Shown in pieces: positions 1 to 8,527 of a DNA stretch of 64,000 nucleotides. The notes beneath the pieces were generated by a model. It did not search any database, was not told the DNA's origin, and saw nothing but the letters and a program-made list of their open reading frames with translations. Where the stretch lies: the NCBI GenBank assembly GCA_001464835.1, contig LNDS01000015.1, forward strand, positions 62,001-126,000, in the 5' to 3' direction. This DNA comes from Rhizobiales bacterium Ga0077525. GTDB taxonomy: Bacteria > Pseudomonadota > Alphaproteobacteria > Rhizobiales > Xanthobacteraceae. Every line of letters starts with the position of its first letter. Position 1 is the stretch's first letter. The translations under genes and the position numbers were made by a program.

Positions 1-688
1 CGAATACGGCCAGTCGGCCGCCGCGACCTTCAAGGACATGTTGAAGAAAGCGCAGCCCGGCGCTGAGATCGTTACCGAGCAGGCGCCGCCGATCGGCAAG
101 GTCGATGCCGGCGCGGTGGCGCAGGCCATCGACGATGCCAAGCCGGACGCCATCTTCAACGTCCTGTTCGGCGCCGACCTCACCAAGTTCGTGCGCGAAG
201 GCAACACCCGCGGCGTGTTCAAGAACCGCACCGTGGTCAGCCTGCTGTCGGGCGAGCCGGAATATCTCGATCCGCTCGGCGAAGAAACGCCGGTCGGCTG
301 GATTGCCACCGGCTATCCGTGGGACAAGATCAAGACGCCGGAACACGTCGCCTTCCTCACGGCGTACCAGAAGAAGTTCAACGACTATCCGCGGCTCGGT
401 TCGATCGTCGGTTACACCACGATCAAGTCGATAGCCGCGGGCATCGCCAAGGCCAACTCAACCGACACCGAGAAACTGGTCGAGGCGTTCAAGGGTCTGA
501 GCGTCTCTAGTCCGTTCGGTACGTTCAGCTATCGCGCCAGCGATCATCAGGCGACAATGGGCGCTTATGTCGGCAAGCTCGCGCTGGAAAAGGGCAAGGG
601 CACGATGACCGACATCAAATATATCGATGGCGCCAGCGTGTTGCCGAATGATGCCGATACCAAGAAGCTGCGTCCGGCGGCGGATTGA
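1..688 (+). CDS. Branched-chain amino acid-type ABC transporter substrate-binding protein, C-terminal part
   Basis: This is the C-terminal part of a periplasmic type I (Leu/Ile/Val-binding family) substrate-binding protein; the reading frame is already open at base 2, so the gene begins outside the window. The visible 229 residues include the second-lobe pattern of the family, with a segment around PVGWIATGYPWDKI and a C-terminal region ending in LPNDADTKKLRPAAD. It would capture a small ligand in the periplasm and deliver it to the permease encoded next. The ligand cannot be told: this family binds branched-chain amino acids, amides, urea and aromatic acids. It is followed after 205 bases by the permease, livG and livF on the same strand, so one transport locus is likely. 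Confidence 0.85.
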   Translation, partial: EYGQSAAATFKDMLKKAQPGAEIVTEQAPPIGKVDAGAVAQAIDDAKPDAIFNVLFGADLTKFVREGNTRGVFKNRTVVSLLSGEPEYLDPLGEETPVGWIATGYPWDKIKTPEHVAFLTAYQKKFNDYPRLGSIVGYTTIKSIAAGIAKANSTDTEKLVEAFKGLSVSSPFGTFSYRASDHQATMGAYVGKLALEKGKGTMTDIKYIDGASVLPNDADTKKLRPAAD

Positions 689-704
689 GGGTTGATATGC
701 CGCT

Positions 705-868
705 CCGCGCTTTCTTTCTCCCTGCTTGCGGGGAGAGGGGGGCGAGCAGCTTTAGCTGCGAGCCGGGTGAGGGGGCCTCGATGTTGGAATTCTGCATTGA
801 CGCCCCTTCACCCGACTTCCTCGCTAACGCTCGGAAGCCGACCTCTCCCCGCGCGCGGGGAGAGGTAA
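705..868. repeat. Palindromic intergenic repeat (family A)
   Basis: Between the binding-protein gene and the permease gene lies an element with hairpins at both ends: CTCCCTGCTTGCGGGGAGAG at the left and CCTCTCCCCGCGCGCGGGGAGAGG at the right, the latter written here as two arms of CCTCTCCCC and GGGGAGAGG. Between them are GGGTGAGGGGG and its counterpart CCCCTTCACCC. A related copy is at 32328-32438. Such elements are dispersed in Bradyrhizobiaceae-like genomes; their function is unknown, but in RNA the hairpins could separate expression of the two genes. Confidence 0.75.
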
Positions 869-893
869 GTGAGTTCGCGGCGGCGCTAACAAG

Positions 894-2780
894 ATGACCC
901 TCGACGCCTTCCTGTTTCAGGTCCTCAACGGACTGTCCTCGGCCTCCGGTCTGTTCCTGATCGCGGCCGGGCTGTCGCTAATCTTCGGCGTCACCCGCAT
1001 CGTCAATCTGGCGCACGGGTCCCTCTATATGCTGGGGACCTATATTGCCTACACGTTCGCAACGAAGATAGGCGGCGTCACCGGCTTCTGGGGCGGCATT
1101 GTCGCCACCGCGCTGATCGTCGGAGCGCTAGGCGCGGCGATCGAGTTCGTACTGCTGCGGCGCATCTACCGCGCGCCGGAATTGTTCCAACTACTCGCGA
1201 CATTTGCGCTGGTGCTGGTCATCAACGACTTTGCGCTGTGGCTGTGGGGCCCGGCCGACCTGTTGGGCCCGCGCGCGCCGGGCTTTCGCGGCGCCGTTGA
1301 AATTCTTGGACGCCGGCTGCCGAGTTACGACTTGTTCCTGATCGTCATTGGCCCGCTGGTGCTGCTGGCGCTGCACCTGACGCTGACACGCACTCGCTTC
1401 GGCCGCCTGATCCGCGCCGCGACGCAGGACCGCGAAATGGTCGGCGCGCTCGGGGTCAATCAGGCGGTGCTGTTTACCTCGGTATTCGCGCTCGGCGCCG
1501 CCCTGGCCGGGCTCGGCGGCGCGCTGCAAATTGCGCGCGAGCCAGCAAACCTAGCAACCGACCTGATCGCGCTGGGCGACGCCTTTGTCGTCGTCGTGGT
1601 CGGCGGCATGGGCTCGATCCCCGGCGCTTATCTGGCGGCCGTTATCATCGCCGAGGTGAAGGCCTTGTGCATCGGCATCGGCACGGTCGATTTCGGCTTC
1701 GTCACGATCAACTTTTCCAAGTTCACCTTGGTGGCCGAATTCCTGGTCATGGCGATTGTCCTGATCGCACGGCCGTACGGCCTGCTCGGCAAGGCGCAGG
1801 GCGCGGTGCGCTCGATCGCCGAACCGGAAGAACCGATCCGTCCGGCGACGCCATTGCTGAAAGCCTTCGGCGTGGCCGTGCTGGCCGTTCTGGTGTGCCT
1901 GCCGCTCCTGGCGCAAAGCTCGCCCTATGTGCTGGTTCTCGGCATCGACGTCCTGATCGCGGTCATCTTTGCCGCCTCGCTGCATTTCATCATGGGGCCG
2001 GGCGGCATGCATTCGTTCGGCCACGCCGCCTATTTCGGCCTCGGCGCTTATGGCGCGGCGCTCTTGGTGAAATGGCTGGCCTGGCCGATGGGGGCGGCGC
2101 TGATCGCGGCGCCCTTATTGGCGCTCGCCGGCGCGCTTTTATTCGGCTGGTTCGCGGTGCGTCTCTCCGGCGTCTATCTCGCCATGCTGACGCTCGCATT
2201 CGCGCAGATCGTCTGGGCCGCGGTGTTCCAGTGGGAGGGCTTCACCGGCGGGAGTAACGGCGTTATCGGCGTCTGGCCGCCGCCGCCGTTCGATAAATCG
2301 TGGGTCTATTTCCTGCTCACGCTCGTCCTCGCGGTGGCCGCCGTGCTGCTGCTGCGGCGCTTCCTGTTTGCGCCATTCGGCTATGCCATGCGGGCCGGGC
2401 GCGATTCACCTTTACGCGCCGAGGCCATCGGCATCGACGTCAAGCGCGTGCACTGGCTTGGCTTCGCCATGGCAGGACTGGTCTGCGGCGTCGCCGGTGG
2501 CCTGTTCGCCTTCGCCAAGGGCTCGATCTCGCCGGAGACCATTCACATCAACCGCTCAATCGACGGCCTGGTGATGGTGCTGCTCGGCGGCGTGCAGACC
2601 TTGACCGGGCCGATTGCCGGCGCGTCGATGTTCGCGCTGTTGCAGGACACGGTGATGCGGCAGACCGAATATTGGCGCGCGCTGATGGGCGCGATCATTC
2701 TTCTGCTGGTGCTTACGTTTCCCCAGGGCATTGTCGGCGCTTTTGCTTCGCTGTGGCGCAAGGTCGGGGGGCGTACATGA
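894..2780 (+). CDS. Fused LivH-LivM ABC transporter permease
   Basis: A 628-residue inner-membrane permease that carries both subunits of a branched-chain amino acid-type importer in one chain. Residues 1 to about 295 are LivH-like, with the early NLAHGSLYMLG motif and the EMVGALGVN segment typical of the cytoplasmic coupling loop. A linker near 297-312 leads to a LivM-like half with GMHSFGHAAYFGLGAYG and a terminal LGGVQTLTGPIAGAS region. Each half has many hydrophobic spans. The start is ATG 894; no strong ribosome site is visible, and the preceding repeat ends about 26 bases upstream. The gene overlaps livG by ATGA, implying coupled translation. The second Liv locus in this window keeps the two permeases separate, so the fusion is specific to this copy. 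Confidence 0.9.
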   Translation: MTLDAFLFQVLNGLSSASGLFLIAAGLSLIFGVTRIVNLAHGSLYMLGTYIAYTFATKIGGVTGFWGGIVATALIVGALGAAIEFVLLRRIYRAPELFQLLATFALVLVINDFALWLWGPADLLGPRAPGFRGAVEILGRRLPSYDLFLIVIGPLVLLALHLTLTRTRFGRLIRAATQDREMVGALGVNQAVLFTSVFALGAALAGLGGALQIAREPANLATDLIALGDAFVVVVVGGMGSIPGAYLAAVIIAEVKALCIGIGTVDFGFVTINFSKFTLVAEFLVMAIVLIARPYGLLGKAQGAVRSIAEPEEPIRPATPLLKAFGVAVLAVLVCLPLLAQSSPYVLVLGIDVLIAVIFAASLHFIMGPGGMHSFGHAAYFGLGAYGAALLVKWLAWPMGAALIAAPLLALAGALLFGWFAVRLSGVYLAMLTLAFAQIVWAAVFQWEGFTGGSNGVIGVWPPPPFDKSWVYFLLTLVLAVAAVLLLRRFLFAPFGYAMRAGRDSPLRAEAIGIDVKRVHWLGFAMAGLVCGVAGGLFAFAKGSISPETIHINRSIDGLVMVLLGGVQTLTGPIAGASMFALLQDTVMRQTEYWRALMGAIILLLVLTFPQGIVGAFASLWRKVGGRT

Positions 2781-3556
2781 GCGTTCTCGAACTGCGCGGG
2801 CTGAACAAATCCTTCGGCGGCGTGCATGCCGTGCGCGATGTCGGCTTCGCGATTGGCAAAGGCGAATTTCTCGCCATGATCGGGCCGAACGGCGCCGGCA
2901 AATCGACCTGCTTCAACATGATCAACGGCCAACTCGCGCCCGACAGCGGCGAGATTTTGTGCGAGGGCCGCAACATTGCCGGCCTTGCGCCGCGCGATAT
3001 CTGGCGGCTCGGCGTCGGACGGACTTTCCAGGTCGCCGCCACCTTCGGCTCGATGACGGTAGTCGAGAACGTGCAAATGGCTTTGATCTCGCATGCGCGC
3101 GAAACCTATCGGCTGTGGCGGCCGGCTTCGTCGCATCATCGGGCCCGCGCGCTGGAGTTGTTGGCGCAGGTCGGCATGGAGGACGTGGCCTTCCGGCCGA
3201 GCCGCGAACTCGCCTATGGCGACGTCAAGCGCGTCGAACTGGCGATTGCGCTGGCCAACGATCCCAAGCTTTTGTTGATGGACGAGCCAACCGCGGGCAT
3301 GGGCACGAGTGAACGGCATGGCCTGATCGAACTGGTCAAAAGATTGGTGGTCGAGCGCGGCATCTCGGTGCTGTTCACGGAGCATTCCATGGACGTGGTG
3401 TTCGCCTTCGCCGACCGCATCATTGTGCTGGCGCGCGGCCGGCTGATCGCCGACGGCGACGCCGCGACGATCCGTGACAACGAGCAAGTGCGCGAAGTGT
3501 ATTTCGGCACCGGCAAGACCTTTGCTCTTTCCGCTTCGCAAGGGGCAAAGGCATGA
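2777..3556 (+). CDS. livG: LivG-type ABC transporter ATP-binding protein
   Basis: A 259-residue ATPase that powers the Liv-type importer at the cytoplasmic face of the membrane. Walker A GPNGAGKST is at residues 36-44, the signature segment LAYGDV at 145-150 and Walker B LLLMDE at 165-170; the switch histidine is in FTEHSMD. The degenerate signature (LAYGD for LSGGQ) is normal for LivG. The ATG at 2777 overlaps the permease stop (ATGA), so this start was chosen although the frame is open far upstream. It overlaps livF by four bases in the same manner. Substrate is set by the binding protein and not by this subunit. Confidence 0.92.
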   Translation: MSVLELRGLNKSFGGVHAVRDVGFAIGKGEFLAMIGPNGAGKSTCFNMINGQLAPDSGEILCEGRNIAGLAPRDIWRLGVGRTFQVAATFGSMTVVENVQMALISHARETYRLWRPASSHHRARALELLAQVGMEDVAFRPSRELAYGDVKRVELAIALANDPKLLLMDEPTAGMGTSERHGLIELVKRLVVERGISVLFTEHSMDVVFAFADRIIVLARGRLIADGDAATIRDNEQVREVYFGTGKTFALSASQGAKA

Positions 3557-4281
3557 GCAACGCCATGCTTTCCGTCGAAAGCCTAAGCGCCTGGTACGGC
3601 GCCGCGCGCATTCTGTACGATCTCTCGTTCGAGGTCGGCCGCGGCGAGGTCGTCGCTTTGATGGGCCGCAACGGCGCCGGCAAATCGACGACGATGAAAG
3701 CGATCATGGGCCTGATCGCGCAGCGTCAGGGCCGGGTCGTCTTCAACGATGCTGACATCTCAAAGCTGGAGCCGTACCAGATCGCGCGGCGGGGCTTGGG
3801 CTTTACGCCGGAAGACCGCCGTATCTTTTCCGATTTGACGGTCATGGAAAATCTCGACATCGGCCGCCAGCCGCCGCGCCAGTTTCCCGACGGCGCGCCC
3901 GCGCCGCTATGGACGCCGGAGCGGCTGTTCGCGCTGTTTCCCAATCTCGCCGAAATGCCGGACCGCCTGGGGGCCCGCATGAGCGGCGGCGAGCAGCAGA
4001 TGCTCACCGTCGCGCGCACGCTGATGGGAAATCCGTTGCTGGTGCTGCTCGACGAGCCGTCAGAAGGCGTCGCGCCCTTGATCGTTGAACAGATGGCCAA
4101 CACCATTGTCGAGCTGAAGAAAGAAGGCCTCTCGATTCTGCTCTCAGAACAGAACATTCATTTCGCGCAACTGGTGTCGGACAGGGTTTATGTGCTGGAG
4201 AAGGGCCAGATTCAGTGGCAAGGCACCATGGCGCAGCTTTCCGGCAGCCCCGACATCCAGCGCGCCTACCTGACGGTTTGA
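3553..4281 (+). CDS. livF: LivF-type ABC transporter ATP-binding protein
   Basis: A 242-residue ATPase, the partner of LivG in the importer. Walker A GRNGAGKST lies at residues 38-46, signature MSGGEQQML at 143-151 and Walker B LVLLDEP at about 163-169. The switch position reads SEQN, with no histidine, which is usual for LivF. It is the last gene of the operon and overlaps livG by ATGA. A short inverted repeat, AAAGCC and GGCTTT with a 7-base loop, starts six bases after the stop (about 4288-4306); it has no T-run and is only a weak terminator candidate. Confidence 0.92.
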   Translation: MSNAMLSVESLSAWYGAARILYDLSFEVGRGEVVALMGRNGAGKSTTMKAIMGLIAQRQGRVVFNDADISKLEPYQIARRGLGFTPEDRRIFSDLTVMENLDIGRQPPRQFPDGAPAPLWTPERLFALFPNLAEMPDRLGARMSGGEQQMLTVARTLMGNPLLVLLDEPSEGVAPLIVEQMANTIVELKKEGLSILLSEQNIHFAQLVSDRVYVLEKGQIQWQGTMAQLSGSPDIQRAYLTV

Positions 4282-4356
4282 GGCGCAAAAGCCGACGAGG
4301 GGCTTTCGCCCACCGGCATTCCCGGTCATGATTTGCGGAATCGAAGAGGAATGGCA

Positions 4357-4818
4357 ATGCCGCGCGACAAGTTGAAAGTCATCGTGCCGCCGGGCGAACC
4401 GGACGGACAGGGCTATGTGCTGGACGAGCAGGTCGGCTTCCTGATGCGGGTTGCCGTGCAACGGCACACGTCGATTTTTACGGCGCGCATGATCGAGGGT
4501 TTGACGCAGACGCAGTTTGCCGCGCTCGCCAAATTATTCGAGGTAGGGCCCTGTTCGCAGAACCATCTCGGCCGGCTCATTTTTCTCGATGCCGCGACGA
4601 TCAAGGGCGTAGTCGATCGCCTCGGGGTGCGCGGCTTTGTTACCGCCTTGGCCGATCCGAAGGACCGCCGTCGCCGCGCCGTGGCCTTGACGGAGCGCGG
4701 CCGCGAGGTGACCGAAGCGGCGATGGTCGTCGCCGCCGAGATCACCGCGGCGACGCTGGCGCCGCTGACGGCGCAGGAGCGGCACGCGGTGTGTGAGTTG
4801 TTGAAAAAGCTCTCTTAG
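4357..4818 (+). CDS. MarR-family transcriptional regulator
   Basis: A 153-residue winged-helix repressor of the MarR family. The recognition region runs over residues 51-93 (TQTQFAALAKL through TIKGVVDRLG) and the wing is DPKDRRRRAVALT at about 100-112. MarR proteins bind DNA as dimers and release it on binding small aromatic ligands. The start at 4357 has AGAGGA six bases upstream; ATG 4351 and TTG 4333 are possible but worse placed. It follows livF by 75 bases on the same strand, and its stop overlaps the end of the convergent hydrolase gene. Control of the Liv locus or of the neighbouring molybdenum hydroxylase operon is an inference from position only. Confidence 0.85.
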   Translation: MPRDKLKVIVPPGEPDGQGYVLDEQVGFLMRVAVQRHTSIFTARMIEGLTQTQFAALAKLFEVGPCSQNHLGRLIFLDAATIKGVVDRLGVRGFVTALADPKDRRRRAVALTERGREVTEAAMVVAAEITAATLAPLTAQERHAVCELLKKLS

Positions 4819-5648
4819 TACCCGTACAGCTTCGCCGGGTTATCGACCAAAATCTTGTGCCGCGTTTTTTCATCCGGCACCCAGTCGAGCAGCAGGTCGA
4901 GCATCCAGGCGTGCTGCGGCGTGCGTTCGCCGGCCATCGGATGTGGCCAGTTGCTGGCCCATAGGCCGCGGTCCGGCGCGTGCTTCGCCAGTATCTTAGC
5001 GAGCTTGCCGACGTCGTTATAGAACGGCGGGCCGAGCTTCGAGGTCTCGTAAGGCGCCGCCAGCTTGTACCAGACCTTGCCGGTGTCGATCAGGCGCAGC
5101 AGCGCCTTGAAGCCTTCGTGGTCCGGCTCGACCGGCTCGAGAAACTTGCCGACATGGTCGATGGTGACGGTGGTCGGGATGCGCTTGAGCAGCGCCTCGA
5201 AGTCGCCGAGCTGGCGGCCGTCGGTTTGGAAGTTGACGGTCCAGCCGAATGGCGCCACGCGCGCCGCCATCGGCTCCATCAGTTCGATCGGCAGCGGCGC
5301 GCCTGCGAGCATGAAGAAGCGGATGCCGCGCACGCCGAGCTTGGTCAGCCGCTCCAGTTCGGCGTCGGTGACGGTGTCATCGACGACAACGATGCCGCGC
5401 GCGCCGGGGCCGATCTCGGCCATGGTCTTGAGCAGCAGCGCGTTGTCCTTGCCGTAGGCGGAGGCCTGCACGACGACGGTGCGGTCGATGCCGAGGCCTT
5501 TGCGCACCACGAGATACTCGGCGAGCGAGGCCGGGGGCGGCAGCACCTTGGCGGTCTTCGCCGTTGGGTAGCTGGCGTCGTAAACGTGAATGTGACAATC
5601 GCAGGAATTTGGCGGCGCTTTCAGCTTCGGCGCACTTTGTTCGGTCAT
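4815..5648 (-). CDS. Amidohydrolase-family hydrolase, 2-pyrone-4,6-dicarboxylate lactonase-like
   Basis: A 277-residue TIM-barrel metal-dependent hydrolase of the amidohydrolase_2 group. Residues 16-24 read CDCHIHVYD, with the metal-binding H-x-H pair at 19 and 21, and IDHVGKF and WASNWPHP occur later as in LigI-like lactonases (2-pyrone-4,6-dicarboxylate hydrolase) and related sugar-lactonases. It acts in the cytoplasm on a lactone or similar ring product. It is the last gene of the molybdenum hydroxylase operon, 15 bases after the second large subunit, so it may open a ring product made by that enzyme. The exact substrate is unknown. Confidence 0.75.
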   Translation of the reverse strand: MTEQSAPKLKAPPNSCDCHIHVYDASYPTAKTAKVLPPPASLAEYLVVRKGLGIDRTVVVQASAYGKDNALLLKTMAEIGPGARGIVVVDDTVTDAELERLTKLGVRGIRFFMLAGAPLPIELMEPMAARVAPFGWTVNFQTDGRQLGDFEALLKRIPTTVTIDHVGKFLEPVEPDHEGFKALLRLIDTGKVWYKLAAPYETSKLGPPFYNDVGKLAKILAKHAPDRGLWASNWPHPMAGERTPQHAWMLDLLLDWVPDEKTRHKILVDNPAKLYGY

Positions 5649-5663
5649 GGTCGTTTCCCCGTA

Positions 5664-7937
5664 TTAGTTTTGTCGGCAGATCGCCTTCATGCGTTGAGGC
5701 GTTATGGGCAGATCCGTTATCGCGCCTGGTCTTTGCAGCGCATCGTCTATAGCAGATGCGATAGCCGCGCCGACCGGGTTGGCGCCGCCTTCGCCGGCGC
5801 CCTTCAGGCCCATCGGATTGAGCGGGCTCGGCGCATCCTCGGTGATAAGAATCGAAATATCCGGCACCTCGCGCGATGTCGGCATTAGATAGTCGGCGAA
5901 GGTGACGGAGAGCGGCTCGCCGTGGTCGTCATAGACGAATTCCTCGAGCAGCGCGCCGCCGAGTCCTTGCGCCAGTCCGCCGGCGATCTGCGACTCGACC
6001 AGGCGCGGATTGACCGCCTTGCCGATGTCATAGCCGATGACATAGCGCTCGATGGCAACCGCGCCGGTGTCGCTGTCGATCTTCACGGCGGCAACATGGA
6101 CGCCGTAAGGATAGACCATGTGCGACGACAGAAAGGTATCCTCGGCGGAAAGATCTCCGGGGGGTGCCTGCGCTAGTTCGGCGAGCGTCATCGACGGGCC
6201 GGTGCTGTCGCGGCTCACGATCTCACCATTGACGATGTCGAGCGCGCTTGCGTCGGTCTGCATCAATTCAGCGGCGAGGCGCAGCACCTTGTCGCGCAAT
6301 TTCGTCGAGGCAAGGCGGGTGGCTTCGCCGCACATCACGGTAACTCTTGAGGCAAAAGCGCCGGCGCCCTGGTCGATGCGGTCGGTCCGGCCGTGCACGA
6401 CGTCAATCGCGGTGTAATCGACGCCGAGCGCGTCGGCAGCGATCTGCGCCATCGCGGTTTCGACGCCCTGGCCGATGGAGGCGACGCCGGTGATGACCTC
6501 GACCTTGCCGTCCTTCCTGATCTCGACGCGCACGGTATCGGACGGCCCCAGTCCGCTTTTCTCGACGAACATAGCGACCCCGGCGCCGACTTTCTCGCCG
6601 GCGGCGCGGCGTTTCTTCAAGTCGGCCTGTAGCGCCGGCCAGCCGGCGCACGCCAGCGTCTTGTCGAGCAGCAGCGCATAGTCGCCGGAGTCATAGACAA
6701 TGTGCGTGCCGAGCGTTTCGAGATGCAGGTCGTAGGGCATCTCGCTCGTGGCGATCAGGTTGCGGCGGCGAATTTCGACGCCATCGACGCCGACCTTGGC
6801 CGCAACGGCGTCCAGCAGCCGCTCGCGCACGAAGGTCGATTCGTAGCGCCCCGGCGCGCGGTAGGTGCCGCACGGCGTCTTGTTGGTGAGGCGGATGTGG
6901 CCGGCAACACGATAGGCCGGCACGCGATAGGGGCCCGGCAGCATCGCGGCGGCGAGATCGGGCACGGTGGCGGCGTGCGTGCGCATGTAAGCGCCGTTGT
7001 CGTGGAAGAACTCGTCATCGATAGCGAGAATACGGCCCTCGGCATCGATGGCGGCGCGAATGCGATGCTGTTGCTGACGCGAATGATTGGCTGCGATCAA
7101 ATGCTCGCGGCGGTCCTCGACCCATTTGATGGGCTTCCCGAACGCCAGCGCCGCGGCGCAGACCAGCACGTCCTCCGGATAGATCTCACCGCGAATGCCG
7201 AAGCCGCCGCCGACATGGCCTTCAAGCAAATGCATGTTGGTGCGGGTGCGGCCGATCATTCGCGCAATGTGATCGCGGTTCCACCATGGCACCTTGGCGG
7301 CGCCGTGCATTTCGAGAATGTCGCGTGCTTCGTCGTAGTGGGCGACAGCGCCGCGCGTTTCCATCGGCACGCCGGAATGGCGGCCGGTCGAAAGCGCCAG
7401 CGCGACGACCGCATGCGCGGCCTTGAACGCGGCATCGACGTCGCCATAGGACTTGCGGATGATGCTCGGCTCGGTGGCGCGCTCGGCATCGAACGGGCCG
7501 GTGGCGCCGGAGGCAGCCAGCACCGGCGCAAGAGGTTCGATATCCAGTTCGATGAGATCGGCGGCGTCTTCGGCGATGTATGGATCGGTGGCGAACACCA
7601 CCGCGACAGGTTCGCCGACATAGCGCACATAATCTTTCGCCAGGATCGGTTGCCGGTAAGGCTCCAGTTCGACCAGCCCGGTGAGGCGAAACGGGATCGG
7701 CGGAATATGCGCGACGTCCTGATGCGTCCACACCGCATGGACGCCGGGCAGAGCCAGCGCTGCCGCCGCATCGATGCCTTGCAGCTTTCCATGTGCGACG
7801 GGCGAACGCACCACGCGCATATGCCACTGGCCGGAAAACGACACATCGGCGGCGAAGCGCCCTTGGCCGAGCAGGAGAGGCCGGTCTTCGAGACGAGCGA
7901 CGGAGCGGCCGACGAATTTTGGTTTGGGGTTAGACAT
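5664..7937 (-). CDS. Molybdenum hydroxylase large subunit (xanthine dehydrogenase/aldehyde oxidase family), second copy
   Basis: A 757-residue molybdopterin cytosine dinucleotide-binding subunit of the xanthine oxidase family. It begins with RSVARLEDRPLLLGQGRF, the usual family N-terminus, has HVGGGFG at 241-247, a loop TYRAPGR at 358-364 and GEGG at 715-718, whose glutamate (716) is the expected catalytic base at the Mo centre. The loop is unlike AYRCSFR of true (form I) CO dehydrogenase, so CO oxidation is not supported. It is encoded after the 2Fe-2S subunit but separated from it by a 100-base palindromic repeat. Whether it forms its own complex with the shared small subunits or pairs with the other large subunit is not known. 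Confidence 0.88.
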   Translation of the reverse strand: MSNPKPKFVGRSVARLEDRPLLLGQGRFAADVSFSGQWHMRVVRSPVAHGKLQGIDAAAALALPGVHAVWTHQDVAHIPPIPFRLTGLVELEPYRQPILAKDYVRYVGEPVAVVFATDPYIAEDAADLIELDIEPLAPVLAASGATGPFDAERATEPSIIRKSYGDVDAAFKAAHAVVALALSTGRHSGVPMETRGAVAHYDEARDILEMHGAAKVPWWNRDHIARMIGRTRTNMHLLEGHVGGGFGIRGEIYPEDVLVCAAALAFGKPIKWVEDRREHLIAANHSRQQQHRIRAAIDAEGRILAIDDEFFHDNGAYMRTHAATVPDLAAAMLPGPYRVPAYRVAGHIRLTNKTPCGTYRAPGRYESTFVRERLLDAVAAKVGVDGVEIRRRNLIATSEMPYDLHLETLGTHIVYDSGDYALLLDKTLACAGWPALQADLKKRRAAGEKVGAGVAMFVEKSGLGPSDTVRVEIRKDGKVEVITGVASIGQGVETAMAQIAADALGVDYTAIDVVHGRTDRIDQGAGAFASRVTVMCGEATRLASTKLRDKVLRLAAELMQTDASALDIVNGEIVSRDSTGPSMTLAELAQAPPGDLSAEDTFLSSHMVYPYGVHVAAVKIDSDTGAVAIERYVIGYDIGKAVNPRLVESQIAGGLAQGLGGALLEEFVYDDHGEPLSVTFADYLMPTSREVPDISILITEDAPSPLNPMGLKGAGEGGANPVGAAIASAIDDALQRPGAITDLPITPQRMKAICRQN

Positions 7938-7941
7938 TCAT

Positions 7942-8040
7942 CGTCATCCTGAGGTGCGATCGCGCAGCGCGAGCCTCGAAGGATGACAGCCCGGGCCGTC
8001 GCCCTTCGAGGCTCGCTTCGCTCGCACCTCAGGGTGACGG
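7942..8040. repeat. Palindromic intergenic repeat (family C) within an operon
   Basis: The ends match as an inverted repeat: TCATCCTGAGGTGCGA on the left and TCGCACCTCAGGGTGACG on the right, with inner arms GCGAGCCTCGAAGGATGA and CCCTTCGAGGCTCGC. The element fills nearly the whole gap between the 2Fe-2S subunit gene and the second large-subunit gene. As RNA it would fold into a long hairpin and could lower expression of the downstream genes. Confidence 0.8.
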
Positions 8041-8041
8041 C

Positions 8042-8527
8042 TCAAACGCATCGCTTCCTCATCTCCGCCGCCGCCGCGCGCACGGCCTTGATGATGTTCT
8101 GATAGCCGGTGCAACGGCACAGGTTCGACGACAGCACATCGAGCAGGTCACCGTCGCTGATATCCGGCTCGCGCTCCAGCACGCCGACCGCCAGCATCAG
8201 AAATCCGGGCGTGCAGAAGCCGCATTGCAGGCCGTGGTGATCCATGAAGGCCTGCTGCATGGCGTGCAGCGTGTCGCCGTCGGCCAAGCCTTCGACGGTG
8301 CGGATTTTCTTGCCCTCGGCCTGAACGGCGAACATCAAGCACGAGCGCACCGGCTCGCCGTTGACGATCACGGTGCAGGCGCCGCAAATGCCATGCTCGC
8401 AGCCGATATGCGTGCCGGTCTGGCCGCAATCCTCGCGAATGGCGTCGGCCAAAGTGCGGCGCGCTTCGACGGCGATGGCGTGGGCGTGACCGTTGATGGT
8501 GAGCGTGAGGGCGATTTTTTCGGTCAT
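8042..8527 (-). CDS. Molybdenum hydroxylase 2Fe-2S subunit
   Basis: A 161-residue small subunit with two 2Fe-2S clusters that carries electrons from the Mo centre to FAD. The plant-type ferredoxin cluster is bound by Cys 43, 48, 51 and 63 (CEHGICGAC, then RSC), and the C-terminal helical-domain cluster by Cys 102, 105, 137 and 139 (CGFC and CRC). All eight ligands are present and the length is normal for a CoxS-type subunit. The ATG at 8527 overlaps the stop of the upstream large-subunit gene, so the two are translationally coupled. It is a shared candidate partner for both large subunits of this operon. Confidence 0.93.
   Translation of the reverse strand: MTEKIALTLTINGHAHAIAVEARRTLADAIREDCGQTGTHIGCEHGICGACTVIVNGEPVRSCLMFAVQAEGKKIRTVEGLADGDTLHAMQQAFMDHHGLQCGFCTPGFLMLAVGVLEREPDISDGDLLDVLSSNLCRCTGYQNIIKAVRAAAAEMRKRCV

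Noticed and set aside
3208..3240. A damaged ATPase signature in the first LivG
   Set aside because: LAYGD in place of LSGGQ is the normal form in LivG proteins.
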